From Solirubrobacterales bacterium 67-14 (lineage in GTDB: Bacteria; Actinomycetota; Thermoleophilia; Solirubrobacterales; 70-9), in assembly GCA_001897355.1 (NCBI GenBank), contig MKST01000003.1, positions 31,099-80,887 on the forward strand: DNA of 49,789 nt, given 5' to 3'. Shown here piece by piece: positions 17,335 to 25,934 of the stretch. The stretch's first letter is position 1; every line of letters begins with the position of its first letter. The position numbers and the translations under genes are program-made. The notes under the pieces are model-generated. The model had not been told where the DNA came from, did no database searches, and saw only the letters and a program-made list of their open reading frames with translations.

Positions 17335-17994
17335 TCATTCCGCCCCTCGCTGGCGGCTCTGATCCAGCCGCCACTCCCTGACTTTGGCGTGATCGCCCGA
17401 GACCAGGACCTCGGGAATGCCCCAGCCCCGGTATTCCGGTGGCCGCGTGTAATGCGGGTACTCGGGCATCCCGTCGAGCGCCTCGGACCAGGATTCCTCG
17501 ATCGCGCTGTCCTCGTCACCGAGGGCGCCGGGTTGGCGGCGCATGATCGCGTCGGCCACCACCATCGCCGGCAGCTCCCCCCCGGCCAGCACGTATTTGC
17601 CGATCGAGAGCTCGTCGTCGGCCAGATGCTCGTGGACGCGGTGGTCGAATCCTTCGTAGCGGCCGCAGAGCAAGGCGAGGCCGGGTTCGGCGGCGAGTTC
17701 GGCGACCAGCGAGTCATCCAACACCCGGCCGGCCGGGCTGAGCACGACCGTGCGGGGCTTCTCGCCGTCACCGTAGACGCCCTGGAGGGCAGCGTCGACC
17801 ACGTCGACCCGCAACACCATGCCGGCGCCACCGCCGTACGGGGCATCGTCGACCCGACCGCCTTTGAGCGGGGTCCAGTCGCGGTAGTCCCTCAAGTTGA
17901 GTTCCGCACCATGCTCGATCGCCTTACGGACCGGACGCTGCTGGCGGAACCAGTCGAAGGCCTCGGGGAAGAGCGTGAAGATGTCGAGCTTCAT
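17335..17994 (-). CDS. trmD: tRNA (guanine-37-N1)-methyltransferase
   Basis: 219 residues, slightly short for the family. SPOUT-fold enzyme that methylates G37 of tRNAs and so limits frameshifting. Recognised from MKLDIFTLFPE, DDAPYGGGAGMVLR, LLCGRYEGFDHR, the knot region LAGGELPAMVVADAIMR and HYTRPPEYRGWGIPEVLVSGDH. It follows khpA with a 26-bp gap, where rimM would usually lie. rplS follows across a terminator-like hairpin. Confidence 0.97.
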   Translation of the reverse strand: MKLDIFTLFPEAFDWFRQQRPVRKAIEHGAELNLRDYRDWTPLKGGRVDDAPYGGGAGMVLRVDVVDAALQGVYGDGEKPRTVVLSPAGRVLDDSLVAELAAEPGLALLCGRYEGFDHRVHEHLADDELSIGKYVLAGGELPAMVVADAIMRRQPGALGDEDSAIEESWSEALDGMPEYPHYTRPPEYRGWGIPEVLVSGDHAKVREWRLDQSRQRGAE

Positions 17995-18020
17995 CGGCGG
18001 ACTCGCCTCGGCCCGGTGGG

Positions 18021-18251
18021 TCAGTCGAGGATGTCGACCAGCACGCGGCGCTCTTCGCGCACGGCGGCGGCCTTGGCGATGGTGCGGATCGCGTTGGCGA
18101 CCCGGCCGCCCCGGCCGATCACCCGGCCGAGATCGTCCTCGCCTACGGTGATCTCGAAAACGAGATCGCCGTCCTCTTCGAGTTCCTCGACCTCGACCGC
18201 GTCGGGATCCTCGACCAGAGCCCGCGTGATGTAGAGAAGCATCTCCTGCAT
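18021..18251 (-). CDS. khpA: KH-domain RNA-binding protein KhpA
   Basis: 76 residues, a single KH domain with the RNA-binding loop GRVIGRGGRVANAIRTI. This family (YlqC/KhpA) lies between rpsP and rimM/trmD in many Gram-positive bacteria and binds RNA with a partner, KhpB. The start is uncertain between 18251 and the internal Met at residue 4. It lies 15 bp after rpsP. Confidence 0.92.
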   Translation of the reverse strand: MQEMLLYITRALVEDPDAVEVEELEEDGDLVFEITVGEDDLGRVIGRGGRVANAIRTIAKAAAVREERRVLVDILD

Positions 18252-18266
18252 CGGCGGGACGCAGCC

Positions 18267-18521
18267 TCAGCTGCCGGTGGCCTTGATGCCCTTGATCCGC
18301 AGCAGGCCGGCGACCCGCTCGGAGGGCTGGGCGCCCTTTTCGAGCCAGTAGTTGGCCCGCTCCTCGTCGATCACGATCGTCGACGGGTCGGTCTGGGCGT
18401 TGTACTGGCCGATCGTCTCGATGCTGCGGCCGTCACGCGGCGCGCGCTTGTCGGCGACGACGATTCGCCAGATCGGGTTCTTCTTGGAACCAACTCTTCT
18501 AAGTCTGATGCGGACTGCCAT
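18267..18521 (-). CDS. rpsP: 30S ribosomal protein S16
   Basis: 84 residues with the S16 N-terminus MAVRIRLRRVGSKKNPIWRI and the block DGRSIETIGQYNA. It helps assemble the 5' domain of 16S rRNA. TACGAT lies 10 nt before ATG 18521, so it probably has its own promoter in the 30-bp gap after ffh. It heads the rpsP-khpA-trmD unit. Confidence 0.97.
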   Translation of the reverse strand: MAVRIRLRRVGSKKNPIWRIVVADKRAPRDGRSIETIGQYNAQTDPSTIVIDEERANYWLEKGAQPSERVAGLLRIKGIKATGS

Positions 18522-18531
18522 TGGACGCGGA

Positions 18532-18537
18532 ATCGTA
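18532..18537 (-). promoter_or_regulatory. -10 hexamer of rpsP
   Basis: TACGAT on the minus strand, 10-nt spacer to ATG 18521. The same spacer is seen for rpmF and rpmB and predicts a 5' leader of only a few bases. Confidence 0.45.
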
Positions 18538-18551
18538 CAGGTTTAAGGAAG

Positions 18552-19916
<1,365 letters not shown>

Positions 19917-19925
19917 CGACCAACA

Positions 19926-19931
19926 ACCCTA
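19926..19931 (-). promoter_or_regulatory. -10 hexamer of ffh
   Basis: TAGGGT on the minus strand with a 9-nt spacer to ATG 19916. Confidence 0.4.
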
Positions 19932-19971
19932 CCGACCGTCGACGGGGCCTGGTCGAGGGGCCCGGGACGGT

Positions 19972-20028
19972 GGTGTCCCCCAAAAACCGTCGCTGCGCTC
20001 CTCATTCCGGAGGTTTTTGGGGAACACC
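19972..20028. repeat. Inverted repeat in the ftsY-ffh spacer (smaller stem)
   Basis: 17-nt arms 19972-19988 and 20012-20028 pair except at one position; the loop is 23 nt. The stem carries a run of C and A against T and G (CCCCCAAAAACC/GGTTTTTGGGG). It is non-coding. It could be a terminator or part of a larger structured element with the next hairpin; ACCGTCCCGGG at 20139-20149 is also complementary to 19961-19971. Confidence 0.65.
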
Positions 20029-20074
20029 CCCGACCCGAGCCCTGCAGGACCGGTCGATTCACGGGGTTCGCGTA

Positions 20075-20170
20075 GCCGCGGGGTCGGGTAGGCGTCTCCG
20101 GGACACTCAAGGGGGAGGGCGGCTGAATGCCGCCCGCGACCGTCCCGGGGATGCCTACCCGACCCGCGGC
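20075..20170. repeat. Long nested hairpin between ftsY and ffh
   Basis: Arms 20075-20104 and 20142-20170 pair along about 29 positions with one bulged G; the only deviations are two that become G-U pairs in plus-strand RNA. Inside is a second hairpin, GGGCGGC (20117-20123) with GCCGCCC (20129-20135) around a 5-nt loop. It starts 18 nt past the ftsY stop on the minus strand. No coding sense. Terminator, structured RNA or small inverted-repeat element are all possible. Confidence 0.75.
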
Positions 20171-20187
20171 GTACTCCAAGGTCAGGA

Positions 20188-21198
20188 CTACTCGTCAGCC
20201 AATAAGGCGCGGCTGAAGTCTTCTGGGTCGAAGGGGCGGAGGTCTTCGAGGGCCTCTCCCACGCCGATCAGCTTGACCGGGATTCCGAGTTCGGTGGCGA
20301 TCGCGAGGGTGATGCCGCCCTTGGCGGTGCCGTCCAGCTTGGTCAGGACGACGCCGGAGACGTCGGTTGCCTCAGCGAAGGCCTTGGCCTGGCGAAGCCC
20401 GTTCTGGCCGGTGGTGGCGTCGATCGAGATCAGGGTTTCATGCGGCGCGCCCGGGATCTGCTTCTCGATCACCCGGCGGACCTTGCCCAGCTCGTCCATC
20501 AGGTTCGATTGGGTGTGGAGACGGCCCGCGGTGTCGATGATCACGACGTCGGATCCACGGGCCTTGGCGGCGCTGATCGCGTCGTAGGCGACCGAGCCCG
20601 GGTCGGCGCCCTCGTTGGAGCGAACCAGGTCGGCCCCGGCGCGGTCCGCCCAGGTCGAGAGCTGCTCGGCCGCGGCGGCCCGGTAGGTATCGGCGGCACC
20701 GAGCAGGACCGAGAGGCCGAACTCGTTCTTGAGGTGCCAGGCGATCTTGCCGATCGAGGTGGTCTTGCCGGTGCCGTTGACCCCGGTCATCAGTACCACG
20801 GCCGGGTCTTGGCTGAGGTTGATCGGCGCCCGGTTGGTCGAGGCGATCTCGGTCAGGATCCCGATCAGGCGTTCTTTGATCGCGGCGCCATCCGGCGGGA
20901 CCGCCCCGGAATCGACCTCATGTTCGAGCCGCTCCACCACCTGGGCGGTGGTGGTCGCTCCGGCGTCGGCCAGGATCAGCGCCTCTTCGAGCCGCTCCCA
21001 GGTTTCCTCGTCGATCCGGTCGAAGAGGCTGGAGCCGATCTCCTCGGTCAGCGCCCGGCGGCTCTTGGCGAGGCTTTCACGCAGGCGCCGGAAGGCGCCG
21101 ATCTTCTTCGGGGCGTCCTCCTCGGCCGCCGGGGGTGGCGCCGAGTCCGGCACCACGCGGTCGCCGAGGTCGAGGATGTCATTCCAGGTCGTGGCCAT
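20188..21198 (-). CDS. ftsY: Signal recognition particle receptor FtsY
   Basis: 336 residues: a short acidic A-region without a membrane helix, then the NG domain. GTPase motifs: GVNGTGKTTS, ADTYRAAAAEQL, DTAGRLHTQ and TKLDGTAKGG. It docks the SRP-ribosome complex at the membrane together with ffh, which lies downstream. ATG 21198 has TAGCTT 9 nt upstream. It follows smc by 35 bp, as in many Gram-positive bacteria. Confidence 0.98.
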   Translation of the reverse strand: MATTWNDILDLGDRVVPDSAPPPAAEEDAPKKIGAFRRLRESLAKSRRALTEEIGSSLFDRIDEETWERLEEALILADAGATTTAQVVERLEHEVDSGAVPPDGAAIKERLIGILTEIASTNRAPINLSQDPAVVLMTGVNGTGKTTSIGKIAWHLKNEFGLSVLLGAADTYRAAAAEQLSTWADRAGADLVRSNEGADPGSVAYDAISAAKARGSDVVIIDTAGRLHTQSNLMDELGKVRRVIEKQIPGAPHETLISIDATTGQNGLRQAKAFAEATDVSGVVLTKLDGTAKGGITLAIATELGIPVKLIGVGEALEDLRPFDPEDFSRALLADE

Positions 21199-21207
21199 CG
21201 GAGGCGA

Positions 21208-21213
21208 AAGCTA
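21208..21213 (-). promoter_or_regulatory. -10 hexamer of ftsY
   Basis: TAGCTT on the minus strand with a 9-nt spacer to ATG 21198. Confidence 0.4.
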
Positions 21214-21233
21214 CAGGTCAGGCAAGGCCCGGA

Positions 21234-23585
21234 TCAGGCTGCTTCTAGTGACGTACCCTCGAGGGCGGTCACGCCCTTCGGCAGGCGGCGGGAGATCACC
21301 TTGGTCACGCCGTCGCCGCCCATGCTCACCCCGTAGAGCACGTCGGCTGCGTCCATGGTCAGCTTCTGGTGGGTGACGATCACGAACTGGGTGCGGTCGG
21401 AGAAGCGGCGCACCAGCTCGAGGAAGCGGTTGATATTGGCGTCGTCGAGGGCGGCCTCGACCTCGTCGAGGATGTAGAAGGGGCAGGGCCGGGCGAGGAA
21501 GACCGCGAAGACGAAAGCCAGCGCGGTCATCGCCTTCTCGCCACCGGAGAGCAGGCTCATCTGCCGCATCCGCTTGCCCTGCGGGGTCACTTCCAGCTCG
21601 ACGCCGAAGTCGGATTCGTTCGGGGTGCGGGGGCCGTCTTCTTCCTCGATCTCGTCCTCGGCGGAATCCCCCTCGGTCTCCTCGCCTTCGGCAGCCGGCT
21701 TGGGGACGGGCCGCAGGTCTACCGAGCGCAGCCGGCCGGAACCACCCGGGAAGAGCTGGGAGATCATTTCCTCGAAGTTGCTGGCGGTCGCCTCGAAGGT
21801 TTCATCGAACGAGCGCTTGATCTCCGCGTCGATGTCCCTGATCACGCCTTCGAGTTCGCGCATCGCGCGCTCGGTGTCTTCCCGCTGGGCGACCAGCTGC
21901 TCGACGTGTTCGAGCGCTTCCTCGTACTCCTTCTTGGCCAGTGGATTGACCGGGCCGAGCCGTTCGCGGCGCATCCGCAGGTTGTGCAGGCGCTTCTCGA
22001 TCTGCTCGCGCTCTTCCTGGTCGAGTTCCTCTTCCGGCTCTGGGATCTCGATCTCGAGGATCTCCGAGATCCGCGCCAGCTCGCCGGCCGCTTCGGCCCG
22101 ACGGTCGCCGAGGTGGGCGGCCTCGACCTCGGCGCTGGTCACCTGTTCGGCCACCGCGCGCAGCTTGCCCTGGATCTCGACCTCGAGGTCGGAGCAGGCC
22201 TTGAGCTCGGCCGAGATCTCGTCGGCGTCGCCCTGGTCGCCGATCACCGTGCGCTCGGCCCGAGCGACCCGGTCCCGGATCGCCTGGCTGGTCTGGCCGG
22301 CCGTTGATTCGAGCGCCGTGATCAGCCCCGCCAGCCTTTCGACCTCGGCCATCTTCTCACCCAGCCGTTCGCGGTGGCGTTCACCGAGCAGGCTTTCGGC
22401 CCGCCGGGCGTGGGTGGTCGCACGTTCGGCGCCCTTGTGGACCTCGGCCAGGGCCTCGAGCCGTTTCGATTCGGGGCCTTCGGCCTTGGCCTGCCGCAGA
22501 CCTTCCGCCGCGGTGGCCAGCCCGGCATCGACCTCGGAAAGCTCCTGGACCAGATGCTTGGCCCGTTCGGAAGCGCTCCCGCTCGAACCGAGGTCAAGGG
22601 TCAGCGGTGCCATCTCCAGCCGCAGCTCCTCGAGCCGCAGCCCGAGCCGGCGGCCCTGCTCGGCAATCCGCGAGGCGTCGATCGAAACCTTCTCGGAGCC
22701 GGAGCGAAGCCCGTTGAGGATGCCCCAGATCGCGGTTCGTTCCCGGTCCCGCTCCGCGAAGCGCTCCTCGGCCGCCCGGCGGCGCTCGGACACGGTCGAG
22801 AGTTCCTTCTCGAGCCCGTCGCGGACCTTGCGAGCCTTTTCGGCCTGGGCCTTCGCCTGCTCGAGCCGGGCCTCGCCGAAACGGAGTTCCTCGGCCACCA
22901 GGCGGCTTTTCAGTTCCAGTTCCTGACGCTCGATCCGGGCTCCGATCTCGGCCGAGTTGGCCTGCTGCTTGAGCGGCCTCAGTGCTTTGCGAGCCTCACG
23001 CTCGACATCGAGCGCGCGGTCGAGGTTGTCGCGGGTCGCCATCAACTTCAGCTCCGAGCGGCGACGTCGCTTGCGGAACTTGCCGAGCCCGGCCGCCTCC
23101 TCGATCAGCAGCCGCCGTTCACGCGGCTTCGAGTGGACGATCGAATCGACCCGGCCCTGGCTGATGACCGAATGCATCTCCTTGCCGAGGTTGGCATCGG
23201 AAAGCAGTTCGACGATGTCGGAGAGCCGGCAACGGGCCCCGTTCATCCAGTAGCCGCCGTCACCGTCGCGGTCGAGCCGGCGGGTGATCGAGATCTCCGC
23301 GAAATCCTCACCGAGATGCCCCTCCGAGTTGTCGATCACCACCTCGACCTCGGCCTCGGAACGGGCGCCGACGTTCTTGCCGCCGACCGAGATCACGTCC
23401 TGCATCGAGGTGCCACGGATCGCTCCGGGGCTCTGCTCGCCCAGCGCCCAGAGCACGGCATCGGTGATGTTCGACTTGCCGGAGCCGTTCGGCCCGACGA
23501 TCACGCTGACCCCGGGCGAGAAGGCCAACTCCGTCTTTTCCGGGAAGGACTTGAAGCCCTTCATCGTGACTGAGCGCAGGTACAT
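21234..23585 (-). CDS. smc: Short SMC-family chromosome protein lacking a recognisable hinge
   Basis: 783 residues; bacterial SMC is normally about 1150-1200. The N-terminal head is complete (MKGFKSFPEKT; Walker A GPNGSGKSN at 31-39; ISQGRVDSIV; EEAAGLGKF). The C-terminal head is complete (LGPVNPLAKKEYEE from 543; signature LLSGGEKAMTALAF from 678; Walker B FYILDEVEAALDDAN). Only about 375 residues of coiled coil lie between, with a Gly/Ser break near 331-340 and no hinge-like globular segment or zinc hook. An acidic insert (about 633-651) sits in the C-terminal head. No scpA or scpB is nearby. It keeps the rnc-smc-ftsY order. The frame is continuous, so this is not a frameshift. Confidence 0.92.
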   Translation of the reverse strand: MYLRSVTMKGFKSFPEKTELAFSPGVSVIVGPNGSGKSNITDAVLWALGEQSPGAIRGTSMQDVISVGGKNVGARSEAEVEVVIDNSEGHLGEDFAEISITRRLDRDGDGGYWMNGARCRLSDIVELLSDANLGKEMHSVISQGRVDSIVHSKPRERRLLIEEAAGLGKFRKRRRRSELKLMATRDNLDRALDVEREARKALRPLKQQANSAEIGARIERQELELKSRLVAEELRFGEARLEQAKAQAEKARKVRDGLEKELSTVSERRRAAEERFAERDRERTAIWGILNGLRSGSEKVSIDASRIAEQGRRLGLRLEELRLEMAPLTLDLGSSGSASERAKHLVQELSEVDAGLATAAEGLRQAKAEGPESKRLEALAEVHKGAERATTHARRAESLLGERHRERLGEKMAEVERLAGLITALESTAGQTSQAIRDRVARAERTVIGDQGDADEISAELKACSDLEVEIQGKLRAVAEQVTSAEVEAAHLGDRRAEAAGELARISEILEIEIPEPEEELDQEEREQIEKRLHNLRMRRERLGPVNPLAKKEYEEALEHVEQLVAQREDTERAMRELEGVIRDIDAEIKRSFDETFEATASNFEEMISQLFPGGSGRLRSVDLRPVPKPAAEGEETEGDSAEDEIEEEDGPRTPNESDFGVELEVTPQGKRMRQMSLLSGGEKAMTALAFVFAVFLARPCPFYILDEVEAALDDANINRFLELVRRFSDRTQFVIVTHQKLTMDAADVLYGVSMGGDGVTKVISRRLPKGVTALEGTSLEAA

Positions 23586-23640
23586 ACGGCTTACAGATTG
23601 CCGGTTCCGCCGGACAGATGTTTGCCCGACCCGCAGCTCA

Positions 23641-23695
23641 GAAACCCCGCACCGGGACTGGGAAAAACCGTTTCTCGCAAAGTGCAGGGGGTTTC
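23641..23695 (-). terminator. Hairpin between rnc and smc
   Basis: Arms 23641-23652 and 23682-23695 form 8 plus 4 pairs with a 2-nt bulge and enclose a second weaker GAAA/TTTC pairing. It begins at the rnc stop codon on the minus strand and may limit read-through into smc. Confidence 0.4.
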
Positions 23696-24437
23696 AGTCG
23701 CCGAGCCGGGCGAGAGCTACTTCGGCAGCCGCCTGCCCGGCCGCCTTCTTGCTTCGACCTTCGCCTCGGCCGATCTCTTCGTCGCGATAGATCACGGCAA
23801 CCTCATAGGTGCGCTGATGGGCCGGTCCACGGGCCCCGATCACCTCGTAGGCAACGGTCTCGCCGCGGCGTGCCGCTTCCTCCTGAAGGGCCGATTTGAA
23901 GTCGGTCTGGTTTTCCCGCACCCGCGCAATCCGGGGCCCGAAGGCACCCACCACGGCAGCCGAGGTCAGGCCGAACCCGTAGTGGAGATAGCAGGCGCCG
24001 ATCAGGGCCTCGGTGATCTCCGGCAACGGCCGCTCCCCTTCGAGCAGCAGCCGGGCCGGAGTCTGCTTGCCATCGGTCTGGCCCGGATCGGCTTCGAGGA
24101 GCATTTCCGGGATCCCGAGTTCCCGGCCGACCTCGGCGCAGGAAGCGCCACTGACCGTCTGGTTGAGGATCTTGGTCAAAGCGCCGGCGTTCAGGTCGGG
24201 CAGGCTCCCGTAGAGCTCGTCGGCGACCGAGAGCCCGAGCACGCTGTCGCCGAGCAGGGCCAGGCGCTCGTAGGAGTCGGTCCGCTCCTGGGTCCAGGAG
24301 GAATGGGTCAGGGCCGGAACCTTCAGCTCCTCCGGCAGGCCCGCGATCAGCTCGGTCAGGTCCGCTTCGGTCGCGGCGCCGTCACCGTCACGCTCCGCGG
24401 CGCGATCACGCGACCGCTTTAGCCACGACAAAGTCAA
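23694..24437 (-). CDS. rnc: Ribonuclease III with altered active-site signature
   Basis: 247 residues: endonuclease domain (about 25-175) and C-terminal dsRNA-binding domain (about 177-246, ending GRGEGRSKKAAGQAAAEVAL). It should cut double-stranded rRNA precursors. The signature reads YERLALLGDSVLG where ERLEFLGD is usual, so the second metal-binding Glu (E41 in E. coli) is Ala60; D64 is kept. The later pair reads PLPEITEALIGA, so Asp114 is Glu140 while essential Glu117 is kept as Glu143. Starts are TTG at 24437 or 24431, inside the end of acpP. Gene order acpP-rnc-smc is standard. Confidence 0.92.
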   Translation of the reverse strand: MTLSWLKRSRDRAAERDGDGAATEADLTELIAGLPEELKVPALTHSSWTQERTDSYERLALLGDSVLGLSVADELYGSLPDLNAGALTKILNQTVSGASCAEVGRELGIPEMLLEADPGQTDGKQTPARLLLEGERPLPEITEALIGACYLHYGFGLTSAAVVGAFGPRIARVRENQTDFKSALQEEAARRGETVAYEVIGARGPAHQRTYEVAVIYRDEEIGRGEGRSKKAAGQAAAEVALARLGD

Positions 24438-24651
24438 CCGCGTCCCCGACGGTCTTGATCTCCGCGGCCTCCTGCTCGGAAACCGTGATCCCGTATTGGT
24501 CCTCGAGCTCCATCACGAGTTCATAGAGATCGAGCGAATCGGCGTCGAAATCTTCCTTGAACCGGGCGCCTTCCGTGATCTGGTCGGGGTTCAGTTCGAG
24601 TTCGGCGACCAGGTGGTTACGAACCAGGTCCATTACTTCGTCGCGATTCAT
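24406..24651 (-). CDS. acpP: Acyl carrier protein
   Basis: 81 residues, acidic four-helix protein. The 4'-phosphopantetheine attachment Ser39 lies in FDADSLDLYELVMELED. It carries growing chains in fatty-acid synthesis. GGAAAGGTG upstream of ATG 24651 is a usable Shine-Dalgarno. It follows plsX by 13 bp and overlaps rnc by 32 bp; the plsX-acpP-rnc order is typical. Confidence 0.97.
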   Translation of the reverse strand: MNRDEVMDLVRNHLVAELELNPDQITEGARFKEDFDADSLDLYELVMELEDQYGITVSEQEAAEIKTVGDAVDFVVAKAVA

Positions 24652-24664
24652 TGCACCTTTCCTA

Positions 24665-25693
24665 TCAGACAGAGTCGGTATCCGAGTCGATCGCGCCCCG
24701 GTTCGCGCCGACCCGGTGCAGCATCTCTTCGGTCAGTCCGGGTGCGTCGACGCGGGCCGCGCGGGCTGCGACCCGGATCGCGTTGGCGACCCCTTCCGGG
24801 CCGGAGGAACCGTGCCCGACCACCGCGGTCCGGCGCAGGCCGAGCAGGATCGCGCCGCCGGTCGTATCCGGGTGGAGGTCTTTCCTCAGGCCTCCCAGGG
24901 CCGGTTTCAGCATCAGCCCGCCGGCCGCTGCGAGCGGGTTCTTGCGGGCCGCGTCCGAGATCGCGCCGACCACGGTCTTGACCGTTCCTTCCAGCGCCTT
25001 CAGCACCACGTTGCCGGTGAAGCCGTCGGTCACGATCACATCCGCCACCCCGGCCGGCAGGTCGCGGCCCTCGACGTTGCCGATGAAGTCGAATTCTTCG
25101 GTGCCGGTCAGCGTGGCATTCGCCTCGACCACCTCTTCCTTGCCCTTGCCGGCTTCCTCACCGACCGAGAGCAGGCCGACCTGGGGGTGCTCGACCCCCA
25201 TCACCGACTTCGAGAAGGCGGCGCCGAGCCAGGCGAACTGGACCAGGTGCTGGGCTCGCACGTCGAGGTTCGCCCCGACGTCGAGGAAGAGCGTGGTCCG
25301 GCCCGGCAAGGGAACCTGGGCGGCCAGGGCGGGTCGTTTGACGCCGCGCGAGCGTTTCAGGCCGAAGGTGGCGGCGGCCATGGTCGCCCCGGTCGAGCCG
25401 AGGCTGACCACCGCTTCGGAGTTGCCGGCCGAGACGTCGGCCACGGCCCGCACGATCGAGGCATCGGGACGCGAGCGGACCGAGGGGACGGGGTCGTCGT
25501 CGTTGGTGATCTGGTCGCTGGTGTCGATCACCTCGACCCCGTCCAGATCGGATACGTCGATCTCCGCAGCCGGGCCGAAGACCCTCAGGCCAATGCGATC
25601 GGAGGCAGCAAGCCGGATGCCCTCGACCAGAACGTCGAGGCCGTTTTCTATGCCCAGCCCGTCAAGCGCGACCGTGGTCCCGCTCAGATCCAA
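24665..25693 (-). CDS. plsX: Phosphate acyltransferase PlsX
   Basis: 342 residues from TTG 25693. It makes acyl-phosphate from acyl-ACP for phospholipid synthesis. Clear family blocks: VSLGSTGATMAAATFGLKR, LDVGANLDVRAQHLVQFA, GVEHPQVGLLSVGEEAGKG, VTDGFTGNVVLKALEG and a C-terminal GGAILLGLRR. The N-terminal motif, usually DAMGGD, reads DGLGIENG, an unusual loss of the GGD residues. It is between rpmF (10-bp gap) and acpP. Confidence 0.93.
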   Translation of the reverse strand: MDLSGTTVALDGLGIENGLDVLVEGIRLAASDRIGLRVFGPAAEIDVSDLDGVEVIDTSDQITNDDDPVPSVRSRPDASIVRAVADVSAGNSEAVVSLGSTGATMAAATFGLKRSRGVKRPALAAQVPLPGRTTLFLDVGANLDVRAQHLVQFAWLGAAFSKSVMGVEHPQVGLLSVGEEAGKGKEEVVEANATLTGTEEFDFIGNVEGRDLPAGVADVIVTDGFTGNVVLKALEGTVKTVVGAISDAARKNPLAAAGGLMLKPALGGLRKDLHPDTTGGAILLGLRRTAVVGHGSSGPEGVANAIRVAARAARVDAPGLTEEMLHRVGANRGAIDSDTDSV

Positions 25694-25702
25694 GAGCCGT
25701 GG

Positions 25703-25912
25703 CTAGGCGTCGGGGGCTACGGTGCCGAAGGGCTGCTCCTTGGGAGCGACGACCTCACGGCCCTTGTACTGGCCGCAGTTCGGGCAGACCCGATGCGGCA
25801 GGCGCGGGTGATGGCACTGCGGGCAGTGGTTGACGCGGGCCTTGGCGGCCTTGTGGGTGGCGCGCCGCTTGTCCCGGCGGGTGCGTGAGGTTCGTTTCTT
25901 CGGTACGGCCAT
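25703..25912 (-). CDS. rpmF: 50S ribosomal protein L32, zinc-binding type
   Basis: 69 residues from ATG 25912 (MAVPKKRTSRTRRDKRRATH). CPQC and CPNC make a zinc ribbon, so this is the C+ form. TAGACT lies 10 nt upstream, suggesting its own promoter between DUF177 and rpmF. The DUF177-rpmF-plsX order is conserved widely. Confidence 0.95.
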   Translation of the reverse strand: MAVPKKRTSRTRRDKRRATHKAAKARVNHCPQCHHPRLPHRVCPNCGQYKGREVVAPKEQPFGTVAPDA

Positions 25913-25922
25913 AAGACGCAGC

Positions 25923-25928
25923 AGTCTA
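25923..25928 (-). promoter_or_regulatory. -10 hexamer of rpmF
   Basis: TAGACT on the minus strand with a 10-nt spacer to ATG 25912. Confidence 0.45.
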
Positions 25929-25934
25929 GAGGAT

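Noticed and set aside
19917..20187. 4.5S (SRP) RNA between ftsY and ffh
   Set aside because: The conserved apical SRP motif (GGAAG/AGCAG type core) is absent on both strands.
21234..23585. Frameshift or split gene as reason for the short SMC
   Set aside because: One uninterrupted frame carries both heads in correct order; there is no leftover hinge coding in other frames of this interval that I can see.
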